DNA of 22,500 bases from a virus, in IMG/VR virus record IMGVR_UViG_3300025450_000136, positions 1 to 22,500 of that record; one strand, given 5' to 3'. Of the stretch, positions 5,755 to 13,655 are shown piece by piece. The first letter of the stretch is position 1; the number at the start of each line of letters is the position of its first letter. Position numbers and translations under genes: made by a program. The notes beneath the pieces are model-generated. The model did not search any database and was not told the origin of the DNA. It saw only the letters and a program-made list of their open reading frames with translations.

Positions 5755-7740
5755 TTATGCGATAGCTAAGAAGATATAGCTTGCGGTTGCAATATTGGTT
5801 GTAGTGATTGCCGTTGCGCCTAATGTAAAGCCGCCAGAAGATGCGTAAACACCGTTGTTACCTGTTGTTTGTGCAGCATTTGAATTCCACCAAATATATG
5901 GGCTTGAAGAACTAGTAAGACCATTTGCACTATCAAAAACATACCAATTACCTGATGAGTCAGTGCGTTTAATTAAAACAAACCTTGCACCACTAGCACC
6001 AAATCCACAAGCTATTGATTGCCCTGTTCCGTTGCCTGTATATGAACCTACATATGAAACACCTGCTAATGTTGCAAATAAATATGCTACAAGTGTTCCA
6101 CCCGAACTATTTACGTTGGGTGAAGTTCCAATTGTAAAATTAGTTGATGTTGGGTTTGTATTATTCCATACAGTTGAATCTGTCGCAAAAGCATTTGTTG
6201 CATCTAATTTAACATATCCAGTATTTCCAAGTGATGAAACGTAAACATACCAACCAGCACTTGAGCCGGTTCTAGCTTTAACAAAAATTAGTTGCGGAAT
6301 TGCATTTAAATTATGATTTATTGTTTGCACCGAACCAGTACCTGAATAACAAACAATATCCATGAACCCAGGTGCTCTAGAAAAATTCCAATAAGTTACA
6401 TTGTCAGCAACACCTAAAGAACTATTGTGATAATCCGTAACTCCAACATTGCTATCAAAACCAAAACCACTTGTTGTGGTAGATTCAACACGACCAACAT
6501 TAGTAAATAAAGTAGCAGAACTTGTTGACAATGAGCCTCTTAGTCTATCAATATCATACCAATAAGCTGAAGTGCTTTGACTATTTTCACCTTCGATCAA
6601 AAGATCAACAGGAAAGTTAGTTGTTTCTAGTTGTCCTGATGTTGGACTATTTACTACAACAGGCTTAAACACCTTAGTCGGGTCAGTAGGCACAGCCATT
6701 GGGCCTCTGCGTATGGCTATGTAGATTATTTGTTGATTAGGAGCAAAAAACCCAGCTTGTCCTGTTGCAAATCCAGTTGCGTTGGGTATCAAATAACTCG
6801 GAGAATTACTTGCTGAATTTTCTAATTGCGCTTGATTTGGGTTTAAATATAAAAGTGTAGTTTGACTGAAGCCCCTCATTACATCAAACATATACCAATT
6901 GCTAGCAGCAGAAACACAATTAACCATTAACCATTGTGGTTCATAACCAAGATTAACACTTGCATTATCGCTGCTATCAGTCGTAAATGAACCGCAAGTA
7001 ATTACGTTATCTGTACCCGTCAGGCCAAAGCCCCCTGCATTAGAGGCGAATAAATAGGCAACGTAAGTGCCGCCAGACGCATTGACTGTTGCATCAGTTC
7101 CTACGCTAAACACAGTGCTTGTCGGCGCTGTGCTGTTCCATACAGTAGGTGCACTTGCTTGAGCATTAGCCAAATTTAACTGAATGCTATATGCAGCAGA
7201 CGTTAATCCACTGTGATAAACCTGCCAATTACTTGTCGTGTCAGTACGTTTAACAATAATGCAACCTGGAGCCGAGCCAAGGTTATGAGAAATCGTGTGG
7301 GCAGAACCCGTACCCGTATACGTCACAATATCAAAGAACTTTGGCTGCTTGCGGAATGTCCATGAGACAAAATTATCGCCAGATGTGTTTACTTGATTAC
7401 CAGAAGTGTTACCTGATCCAAGCGTAAAACCCGTTGTATTAAAAGCGGTTAACGAATTTGTATCAGTAACTGTAGCTGCTGTTGTATTTGAATGAGTTAA
7501 TTTAGTTGCGCCTTGAATAGTATCAAATAAATTGTTATTAGTACTATTTGTTGTCCTGTCTTTAATCCAAACCATTCCACCTTTAGTGGAAAGGTCAATG
7601 CTATTCGTAATGCTTTGAGTAGCGCCCGTACCCGTATACAAATAGGTACTAAACACATTCTCTACATAAACAGGAACAACGGCTTTACCACCGCCATACG
7701 CATCTTGCGTGTCATTACCCGAGGTTTGTTGCAATGGCAT
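5755..7740 (-). CDS. Large modular tail fibre / virion surface protein (DUF7483-like)
   Basis: This 661-aa protein is rich in Ser, Thr, Asn and Gly and consists of repeated beta modules. One module at about residues 136-233 (FFDIVTYTGTGSAHTISHNLG to YVAYLFAS) recurs at about 459-556 (FMDIVCYSGTGSVQTINHNL to VAYLFATLAG). Shorter related units such as YTGNGTGQSI and IKRTDSSGNWYVF appear near the C-terminus. A linker near 338-362 (IYIAIRRGPMA ... PTKVFKP) resembles the DUF7483 family found in aquatic phages. I infer a trimeric fibre or baseplate-attached surface protein that contacts the host. AAGGAATAG precedes the ATG, and the chaperone-like gene follows immediately. Confidence 0.78.
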   Translation of the reverse strand: MPLQQTSGNDTQDAYGGGKAVVPVYVENVFSTYLYTGTGATQSITNSIDLSTKGGMVWIKDRTTNSTNNNLFDTIQGATKLTHSNTTAATVTDTNSLTAFNTTGFTLGSGNTSGNQVNTSGDNFVSWTFRKQPKFFDIVTYTGTGSAHTISHNLGSAPGCIIVKRTDTTSNWQVYHSGLTSAAYSIQLNLANAQASAPTVWNSTAPTSTVFSVGTDATVNASGGTYVAYLFASNAGGFGLTGTDNVITCGSFTTDSSDNASVNLGYEPQWLMVNCVSAASNWYMFDVMRGFSQTTLLYLNPNQAQLENSASNSPSYLIPNATGFATGQAGFFAPNQQIIYIAIRRGPMAVPTDPTKVFKPVVVNSPTSGQLETTNFPVDLLIEGENSQSTSAYWYDIDRLRGSLSTSSATLFTNVGRVESTTTSGFGFDSNVGVTDYHNSSLGVADNVTYWNFSRAPGFMDIVCYSGTGSVQTINHNLNAIPQLIFVKARTGSSAGWYVYVSSLGNTGYVKLDATNAFATDSTVWNNTNPTSTNFTIGTSPNVNSSGGTLVAYLFATLAGVSYVGSYTGNGTGQSIACGFGASGARFVLIKRTDSSGNWYVFDSANGLTSSSSPYIWWNSNAAQTTGNNGVYASSGGFTLGATAITTTNIATASYIFLAIA

Positions 7741-7749
7741 CGCTATTCC

Positions 7750-8280
7750 TTATTTGTATTGTGTCAGGCTTGCCAATACGGTATATGCAGCACTTCCTGT
7801 TTTAACCACAGCATAGCGGTACACATCCAGACCAGAAGCATTACCAGCACTAGGAGCGCCACCAATCCATTTAGGCGTCACAGATGTACCGTCAATCGTC
7901 ACAGCGTTGTTGTAGTAAGCCGTAGAGCCTTGAGTTGTAATCAGCGTAAATGTTACTGATTGGCCTGTTGACAAAGCCGTGTTCAACGATGTACCAGAAC
8001 TGAAGGCGATATTCAGCGTCCAGTTGTTAGCAGCGTTTGATGTGTAATATTGAACCGAGCCGCTTTGAACGTAAAAGTTAGTCGTAGCAGAGGGCGCAGC
8101 AGCCACCACGTTGACCGTTTCGTTGCTGTCCAGTAGGGTAGTGCCAAACGTGCTTGTAGAGCCGTTAAACGTCTGTGTGGCTGTCCATGTATTCGAGTTA
8201 GCCGCCGAGAACGCAGTTGTTTGCGTGGTGCTGTCGCTAAACGTGACTGATGGCGATGAACCCGAAATTACCGTGGTCAT
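7750..8280 (-). CDS. Ser/Thr-rich fibre-associated protein
   Basis: This 176-aa protein begins with a Ser/Thr-rich stretch (SPSVTFSDSTTQTTAFSAAN, then TWTATQTFNGSTSTFGTT). Stretches of this kind are common at the N-terminus of phage fibre and tip proteins. The rest is beta-rich (TNFYVQSGSVQYYTSNAANN, VTFTLITTQGSTAYYNNAVT) and lacks charged clusters. It lies between a chaperone-like gene and the large fibre gene, so a short fibre or tip role is likely. I recognise no named family. GGAG precedes the ATG. Confidence 0.65.
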   Translation of the reverse strand: MTTVISGSSPSVTFSDSTTQTTAFSAANSNTWTATQTFNGSTSTFGTTLLDSNETVNVVAAAPSATTNFYVQSGSVQYYTSNAANNWTLNIAFSSGTSLNTALSTGQSVTFTLITTQGSTAYYNNAVTIDGTSVTPKWIGGAPSAGNASGLDVYRYAVVKTGSAAYTVLASLTQYK

Positions 8281-8282
8281 AT

Positions 8283-8681
8283 TTAATTACTCCAAGTATC
8301 TGTAGGAACAGCAGGGAAAGTTGCTGGTGTTGTAGGTGGGTTGACTGCAATCGCACGAACAGCATTGCGGTATGCAATGAAGTCAGCTTGGTTGGTCAGC
8401 TTGTGTGTGCCAGTTGTCACGTCAGCGTTGACAGACCAATCCGTAGCTTGCAGCAAAGCCGTTGCTTGGGTTTTGTTTTTAGCTTGAATCTGTTGGCCTT
8501 CATATGTTGTGTATGCGGCGTCCAGTTGAGCCTGTGTGGGCTGTGCGCCCAACTTGGCTGTGTTCCAAGTCAACACTTGATCTGGTTGGCCTTCAGGCTG
8601 ACCAGTTTGGTAGTCGCCGGGAGCGAAAGCAATGTTGTTGACTGTAAGATATGCAACGATGGTGTCGTTTAAAGATGCCAT
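8283..8681 (-). CDS. Second tail-assembly-chaperone-like protein
   Basis: This 132-aa protein has the same kind of C-terminal domain as the protein at 5293-5745: a basic helix leading to A-T-D-W (NKTQATALLQATDWSVNADV), then FIAYRNAVRAIA and a Pro/Thr/Trp-rich end (FPAVPTDTWS). The N-terminal 65 residues (LNDTIVAYLTVNNIAFAPGD) are not recognised but fit a small tail accessory protein. It follows directly after a fibre gene, the usual place for fibre assembly proteins. A clear AGGAG ribosome site precedes the ATG. Role inferred from domain and context. Confidence 0.7.
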   Translation of the reverse strand: MASLNDTIVAYLTVNNIAFAPGDYQTGQPEGQPDQVLTWNTAKLGAQPTQAQLDAAYTTYEGQQIQAKNKTQATALLQATDWSVNADVTTGTHKLTNQADFIAYRNAVRAIAVNPPTTPATFPAVPTDTWSN

Positions 8682-8693
8682 GATTTACTCCTA

Positions 8694-9446
8694 TTAAGAT
8701 GAGATGCCGTAGAGGGAAAAAGAACCCGAAACAATATTGCCAGTAAGCATTTGTATTTTTATTGCGGTTACTGACGCAGATACAGCAACTCCAGTAAAAA
8801 ACATACTTGTTTCCGCTTCCCAAACACTTGTATCATAATTGCCAGGACATCCGGAAAATTCTACAAAAGTACTTGAATTTGTACCTGCAATAAGGATTTG
8901 ACCCGATGCTTTTGTTTGATTTAATGTTGAACGACCTCCAATAAATCCTATATATGCACCTCCTGTATTATTTTGTGTTGCCGCTTGAGTTGTTGTTCCG
9001 CTACCATTATTATAATTTGAAAAATATCCTTGACCATAATATCCGCTAGTAACATATGTTGGGCCAGCTCCAGTACCAATTAAAGCCATCAATTGCGCGT
9101 TTGATTGCGCAGGTATTACATTTTCATAAATAAGAATGTATTTGTCGTAAGTAGATAACCCTGTCCAAGATAATGATGCTGAACTAGAAGCAGTCTGAGT
9201 ACTAATCAACGTCATTGCCCCTGTACTTGGAGTAGACCAAGTCGGCGCAGCACCAGAGCCAGCAGAGGTCAGCACCTGACCGCTAGTACCGTAAGAAGCA
9301 CCCGACCCTACACCCAAAGCCTGAGTGGTGTTTAGCGTTAGTGCTGGTGTGCCGTTGTTAGTTTGAAGCTGGAGAACACCAGAGGCATCTGCCAATGTAA
9401 TCAGACCGCTTGTAGAGCCGTTAGAGGCATTAATGATTGTGGTCAT
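8694..9446 (-). CDS. Tail fibre/tip protein, paralogue 1
   Basis: This 250-aa Ser/Thr/Gly-rich protein shares an N-terminal half with the next gene upstream (9459-10175). Common segments are LQLQTNNGTPALTLNTT, SYGTSGQVLTSAGSGAAPTW and GAMTLISTQTASSSASLSWTGL. The C-terminal half (residues about 105-240) differs, although both end in a S-G-S-x-x-L-Y-G-I-S motif. This is the pattern of a conserved attachment part joined to a variable receptor-facing part. I infer a fibre or tip protein exposed on the virion. It follows its paralogue by 12 bases and is followed by a chaperone-like gene. Confidence 0.72.
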   Translation of the reverse strand: MTTIINASNGSTSGLITLADASGVLQLQTNNGTPALTLNTTQALGVGSGASYGTSGQVLTSAGSGAAPTWSTPSTGAMTLISTQTASSSASLSWTGLSTYDKYILIYENVIPAQSNAQLMALIGTGAGPTYVTSGYYGQGYFSNYNNGSGTTTQAATQNNTGGAYIGFIGGRSTLNQTKASGQILIAGTNSSTFVEFSGCPGNYDTSVWEAETSMFFTGVAVSASVTAIKIQMLTGNIVSGSFSLYGISS

Positions 9447-10045
9447 TTGTTATTCCTATTAAGAAATACCGTAAAGAGTTACAGAACCCGAACTTATGTT
9501 TCCAGAAGTATAATAAATTGTTATTGCAGTAGTAGGGCCATTTGTTGAGGCAATTATTCCGGAACCTGTTTCTGTATAATACACAGAACCACCACCATAA
9601 GACGATATATACTGAACACTTGGATAAGTTGATGAATTAACATTATTAATGGTCAAAAAGCCATTAAATGCATTTTGTGCGCCAGTTTGTTGATTACCAT
9701 TACTTAAACTAATTGATGCAGATGATGTTATGTATTGAGTACTGCTAGCTGAAAAAGTTGATGTAATGTGGTAGCCAGATGTTATGTATGTCGGAGTTGA
9801 ACCATATCCTAAATATGCTAATAATATATTGGTTGTTGTTATAGGAGTAAGATTTGTAAACAACAAATAATATGCTCTATATCCACTCAACCCAGTAAAA
9901 GTCAAAGCTGCCGAATTAGAAGCAGTCTGTGTACTAATAAGCGTCATTGCACCAGTGGCCGGTGTAGTCCAAGTAGGAGCCGCTGCACTACCTGCTGAAG
10001 TCAATACTTGACCGCTAGTACCATAAGACGCACTCGAACCAACAC
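9184..10045 (-). repeat. Diverged duplicated segment shared by the two fibre paralogues
   Basis: The region at about 9184-9310 matches about 9917-10045 in base sequence over long runs, such as GAAGCAGTCTG and GACCGCTAGTACC on the plus strand. It encodes the conserved attachment-like segment of both proteins. The flanking C-terminal coding parts are unrelated at base level, so exchange or divergence happened at the module border. The coordinates span both copies. Confidence 0.65.
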
Positions 10046-10175
10046 CATGCGCCCCCGCTGCGTTAAGCGTCAATGAAGGTGTTGTGCCGTTAACTTGTAA
10101 AACCAAGTTACCTGTCGTATCGGCTGTCTCTACCAGCGCCGTTGTGCTGGTTGTTCCTGCTGCAATAGTACTCAT
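9459..10175 (-). CDS. Tail fibre/tip protein, paralogue 2
   Basis: This 238-aa protein is a paralogue of the gene just downstream. Shared blocks include LVLQVNGTTPSLTLNAAG, SYGTSGQVLTSAGSAAAPTW and GAMTLISTQTASNSAALTFTGL. The C-terminal part is Tyr/Ser/Thr-rich and different (TYITSGYHITSTFSAS, YISSYGGGSVYYTETGSG), ending GSVTLYGIS. No catalytic motif is present. Its ATG abuts the stop of the preceding gene. Like its partner it is probably an adhesin-type fibre component, and having two copies may broaden host binding. Function is inferred from composition and position. Confidence 0.72.
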   Translation of the reverse strand: MSTIAAGTTSTTALVETADTTGNLVLQVNGTTPSLTLNAAGAHGVGSSASYGTSGQVLTSAGSAAAPTWTTPATGAMTLISTQTASNSAALTFTGLSGYRAYYLLFTNLTPITTTNILLAYLGYGSTPTYITSGYHITSTFSASSTQYITSSASISLSNGNQQTGAQNAFNGFLTINNVNSSTYPSVQYISSYGGGSVYYTETGSGIIASTNGPTTAITIYYTSGNISSGSVTLYGIS

Positions 10176-10655
10176 TTAAATTACCACCCATCTTTGGCCC
10201 GAAGCCACTGTTACTGTGTTACCGCTATTGATTGTAACCGGCCCAACAGAAAAACCATTTTGGCCGCTAGAAATAGTTTGGTTAGATGATACCGTTGTCA
10301 AATTATACACAATTGGGCCAACCGAACCCGTCGGTGCCGACCACGCCGATGTAGTGCCATTACTTGTCAACACATAACCGCTTGTGCCGATACTCAACGC
10401 CGCTGTGGTATTTGTACCATTACCAACAATCAAACCGCCAGTCGAAATCGACGTAGGCAGAGAAATTTGCGCGTTATTTTTAAGCGCCAAAACCTGTACA
10501 GTGCCGGCATTGTCTTTATAAAACAATTTGCCGTCAGTGTAGTTCAGCGCCATTTCAACGCCATTAGTGCTGGTCGTCAAATTGGCCGCAAGGGGTGTAC
10601 TCCCAACCCCTGACGATCCGTATGTTAGAATCGGCGTGTAGCCGCTTTGTGCCAT
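10176..10655 (-). CDS. Short fibre protein with conserved G-T-S-G-x-V-L-T-S motif
   Basis: This 159-aa protein starts with a segment typical of phage fibre and tropism proteins (LTYGSSGVGSTPLAANLTTS, then GVEMALNYTDGKLFYKDNAG). It next carries IGTSGYVLTSNGTTSAWSAP, related to the GTSGQVLTSAG segment of the two paralogues downstream. The C-terminus is a short beta region (VTINSGNTVTVASGQRWVVI). I infer a short fibre or the base of a fibre complex, perhaps an attachment protein for the paralogues. A strong AGGGGAT site precedes the ATG. Confidence 0.7.
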   Translation of the reverse strand: MAQSGYTPILTYGSSGVGSTPLAANLTTSTNGVEMALNYTDGKLFYKDNAGTVQVLALKNNAQISLPTSISTGGLIVGNGTNTTAALSIGTSGYVLTSNGTTSAWSAPTGSVGPIVYNLTTVSSNQTISSGQNGFSVGPVTINSGNTVTVASGQRWVVI

Positions 10656-10673
10656 GTTAAATCCCCTTTATTC

Positions 10674-13019
10674 TTAAAATGCCCCACCAGCAATACCGGT
10701 TGGTACAGTCAAAAGCCCCGTAGTATCAATAGTCGCAGCAAGTCCACCGTTAACACTAAAATAAATAGGATTGCTGGTGGTAGAACCAAGAGCCAAAGGC
10801 CCTGAAGTTGAACTAACATACACCACATTCGGTATATTAAACGGCGTGGCCGATGTTCCCGACCAACCAGAACTATTTATACCAAAGTCACCATAATATG
10901 TGCCCGATGTACCAAGGTTGTTACTTACAACATAATCTGATGAGGCTGTAGATCCCGCATTTGTGTTTTGCAGAACAATCTGGTTATAGGTGTTTACACT
11001 TGAAGTATACGATGCAAAAATATTAACATCGCTATAGCTTAACGTACCATAATTAAATGCACCGGCTGTTAGGGCGCCTGTAATAGTGCCGGTTGCAGTA
11101 TGGAACGGCGAAGTAAATACTTTGGTTGAGCCGTTAAAATACAACCCATCGCTGCTAAAACCATACGCTGTTTGGTTCGATCCCAAAGCGGGAACAGCAA
11201 CCAAAAAGTAGTTGGCATTCGTCGTGCTATCCGTTGCGTTAATTTGCGTAGACGGCCCTGTTGCACCGCTAAAACCAGAGTAGCCAGAGATGCCACTAAA
11301 ACCAGAGTAGCCCGATACGCCAGAGCCGCTGTAACCCGAATAGCCAGAAATGCCACTATAGCCGGATAGGCCGAAACCGCTATAACCTGAAGTACCAGAG
11401 TAGCCAGAAATACCGCTATAACCAGAAATTCCGCTAAAGCCAGAGTAGCCAGAAATGCCACTAAATCCAGAGTAGCCTGATACGCCAGAGCCGCTATAGC
11501 CGCTTATACCGGACCAGCCCGAGATTCCACTAAAGCCCGAATAGCCGCTGATACCTGACCAGCCCGATATGCCGCTAAAGCCCGAGTATCCGCTATAGCC
11601 GCTGATACCAGACCAGCCTGAAATTCCACTAAAACCCGAATAGCCGCTTATGCCCGACCAGCCAGAAATGCCACTAAAGCCAGAGTAGCCACTGATGCCA
11701 GACCAGCCAGAAATACCAGAATAGCCGCTAAAACCAGAGTAGCCTGATATTCCGCTGGCGCCGCTATAGCCACTGGTTCCAGAATAACCTGAAATGCCAC
11801 TGAATCCAGAATAGCCTGAAATACCGCTATAACCTGAATAACCAGAAAGACCAAACCCAGAATAGCCAGAAAAACCACTGTATCCAGAATAACCAGAAAG
11901 GCCAAACCCAGAATAGCCAGAATAGCCGCTTGTGCCGGGAGGTCCTACAATCTGACCGACATTATTCCAAACCGTTCCAGACCAAACATACAAATCGCCA
12001 TTAGAGCTAACAATGTACGCATCGTTAACTTGATTGCCAGTTGCTGGCAAATTTGCCGGTGTGGCAACCGTACCTTTGATGTTGATCGAAGTACCTTGCT
12101 GTCCAGATATACCCGAAAAACCACTAAAACCGCTGTAGCCGCTTACTCCTGAGCCAGAGTACCCTGAGGTACCTGAATAGCCAGAAACGCCGCTAAAGCC
12201 CGATAAACCGCTGTAGCCGCTGAAACCAGAGAAGCTGGAGTAGCCAGAAAGTCCAGAATAGCCCGAAAAGCCACTATATCCGCTGATGCCGGACCAGCCA
12301 GAAGTGCCCGAATAGCCGCTAAAACCTGAAATGCCAGACCAGCCTGATGTTCCGCTGTAACCAGAATATCCGCTAAAACCACTCAAACCCGACCAGCCAG
12401 AAATACCCGAATATCCGCTAAAACCACTTAGGCCCGACCATCCGGAAATACCTGAATAGCCGCTATATCCACTGATGCCAGACCAGCCAGAAGTGCCCGA
12501 ATAGCCGCTAAACCCGCTATAACCTGACGTGCCCGATGTTCCTGATGTACCTACACCAGAATAGCCTGATGTGCCTGAATATCCAGAATAGCCAGAAACA
12601 CCTGAACCAGAATAGCCCGATGTACCAGAGTAGCCAGAAATTCCGCTAAAGCCTGATGTGCCTGAATATCCCGAAAAGCCGCTGTATCCAGAATAACCCG
12701 ATGTGCCAGTAACTTGGCCGCAATCAATAGTTGCGCCAGTTGTTTCAGTTAAAATCAAATGACCGTTGGAGTCAATTGTTGCTGAAACAAACCCCGGAAT
12801 AGGCCCAACTTGCGACGTTGTTCCATCGCTATAGTAAAAAATCAGGTCGTAATTTGATGGATTAAGTGCGACGTTGGTAATCAGTTTACCGGGCGAAGCT
12901 GCATTGGCAATCTGCGAAACAGACGCCTGTTTGGTTACCCCGTTTTGCACAACCGGAACTTGCTCATTACCTGTAAGGTTTAAAGCAACTGGCAGTTGTG
13001 TTATACTCTGATCAGCCAT
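10674..13019 (-). CDS. Collagen-like tail fibre with Pro-poor Gly-X-Ser repeats
   Basis: This 781-aa protein has a 104-residue N-terminal part (SITQLPVALNLTGNEQVPVV), probably for virion attachment. A Gly-X-Ser repeat follows (residues about 105-304), then a short globular insert (about 305-356; INIKGTVATPANLPATGN). A second Gly-X-Ser block runs to about residue 584, and a beta-rich C-terminal domain of about 195 residues follows. Gly occupies every third position over about 430 residues, almost always with Ser before it and Tyr, Phe, Trp, Ile, Thr, Leu or Val after it. This fits a collagen-like triple-helix stalk, but Pro is nearly absent apart from one GPPG. I infer a long trimeric fibre with the receptor-binding part at the C-terminus. 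Confidence 0.85.
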   Translation of the reverse strand: MADQSITQLPVALNLTGNEQVPVVQNGVTKQASVSQIANAASPGKLITNVALNPSNYDLIFYYSDGTTSQVGPIPGFVSATIDSNGHLILTETTGATIDCGQVTGTSGYSGYSGFSGYSGTSGFSGISGYSGTSGYSGSGVSGYSGYSGTSGYSGVGTSGTSGTSGYSGFSGYSGTSGWSGISGYSGYSGISGWSGLSGFSGYSGISGWSGLSGFSGYSGYSGTSGWSGISGFSGYSGTSGWSGISGYSGFSGYSGLSGYSSFSGFSGYSGLSGFSGVSGYSGTSGYSGSGVSGYSGFSGFSGISGQQGTSINIKGTVATPANLPATGNQVNDAYIVSSNGDLYVWSGTVWNNVGQIVGPPGTSGYSGYSGFGLSGYSGYSGFSGYSGFGLSGYSGYSGISGYSGFSGISGYSGTSGYSGASGISGYSGFSGYSGISGWSGISGYSGFSGISGWSGISGYSGFSGISGWSGISGYSGYSGFSGISGWSGISGYSGFSGISGWSGISGYSGSGVSGYSGFSGISGYSGFSGISGYSGISGYSGTSGYSGFGLSGYSGISGYSGYSGSGVSGYSGFSGISGYSGFSGATGPSTQINATDSTTNANYFLVAVPALGSNQTAYGFSSDGLYFNGSTKVFTSPFHTATGTITGALTAGAFNYGTLSYSDVNIFASYTSSVNTYNQIVLQNTNAGSTASSDYVVSNNLGTSGTYYGDFGINSSGWSGTSATPFNIPNVVYVSSTSGPLALGSTTSNPIYFSVNGGLAATIDTTGLLTVPTGIAGGAF
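11268..11947 (-). repeat. Gly-X-Ser coding repeat, block 2
   Basis: These 9-bp units (two Gly-X-Ser triplets make 18 bp) are organised in places as a 45-bp unit encoding ISGWSGISGYSGFSG. The units differ mostly at third codon positions, so protein sequence is conserved more than DNA. This is a coding repeat, not a CRISPR array: there are no unique spacers of constant length. Confidence 0.8.
12105..12707 (-). repeat. Gly-X-Ser coding repeat, block 1
   Basis: This is the same type of repeat as the downstream block, covering fibre residues about 105-304. It includes a run of three Gly-Thr-Ser triplets (GTSGTSGTSG) near 12530 and repeated ISGWSGLSGFSGYSG units near 12330-12430. Synonymous differences between units are frequent. 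Confidence 0.8.
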
Positions 13020-13028
13020 TTATTCTTC

Positions 13029-13655
13029 TTATGATACGTAAGTAAACCCGCCGTAATACGTGCCGGTTCCAAATGGAGATATAACAGCCACGTCAACAAT
13101 ACCATCAACGGCATAGGCCGGCGACGTTGCGACAATGGTTGTCGAGTTGATCAAATTAAATGTGGCTGATGTGCCGCCGAACCTAACGGTGTTTACAGCC
13201 GTAAAATTAGCCCCGGTAAGGGTAACCGTAGTACCGCCAGCTTTGGGGCCCGTATTGGGCGTTATAACCTCAATGTAGGGGTATAAAACCATCGGCGAAG
13301 GAACTACGTTGCTGTTTTTATTCAGGTCGCCTGTTCCGTTGGCATACGTACCACTTGTACCCTCAATGAACAACGAATTACCGTTTTGGAATCCGTTTTC
13401 TGTCGTAATCTGGTCACCACCAATTGGGCCCGTAGCCACAGACACATCAGGCCGCGGGAAACGCAGCGCAATATTTTCTGTTTGACGAGCGGGCAGCCGC
13501 CATGGGTCAAAATTATCTAAGTCGTCCTTGCACACCCGCATACCCGGAAAATTCGGGTCTGGCATTAGCTCTACATACGGAAATTTTCTGTTGCAGCGGT
13601 CACAGACCGCTACAGACAGAACCGAGTAGCTACTGGTGTCAAGAAAGACTGGCAT
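13029..13655 (-). CDS. Virion protein with N-terminal Cys motif and C-terminal IPT/TIG domain
   Basis: This 208-aa protein has an N-terminal Cys-containing motif: Cys18-x-x-Cys21 in CDRCNRKFPYVEL and Cys42 in MRVCKDD. It looks like a small zinc site with three Cys and perhaps an Asp. The middle is Gly/Asn/Thr-rich. Residues about 124-208 form an IPT/TIG immunoglobulin-like domain: ITPNTGPKAGGTTVTLTGAN, then VRFGGTSATF, IVATSPA and VAVISPFGTG. IPT domains occur in phage surface and tail proteins and bind carbohydrates or other proteins. The gene lies between a structural gene (its ATG directly abuts that stop) and the collagen-like fibre, so it may be a fibre-attachment or decoration protein. 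The IPT call is good, and the metal site is tentative. Confidence 0.75.
   Translation of the reverse strand: MPVFLDTSSYSVLSVAVCDRCNRKFPYVELMPDPNFPGMRVCKDDLDNFDPWRLPARQTENIALRFPRPDVSVATGPIGGDQITTENGFQNGNSLFIEGTSGTYANGTGDLNKNSNVVPSPMVLYPYIEVITPNTGPKAGGTTVTLTGANFTAVNTVRFGGTSATFNLINSTTIVATSPAYAVDGIVDVAVISPFGTGTYYGGFTYVS

Noticed and set aside
8694-10175. Diversity-generating retroelement target in the fibre paralogues
   Set aside because: There is no reverse transcriptase or template repeat in the window, and the differences are not limited to adenine positions.
11268-12707. Possible CRISPR array
   Set aside because: The repeats are coding Gly-X-Ser units without unique spacers of regular length, in a continuous frame.
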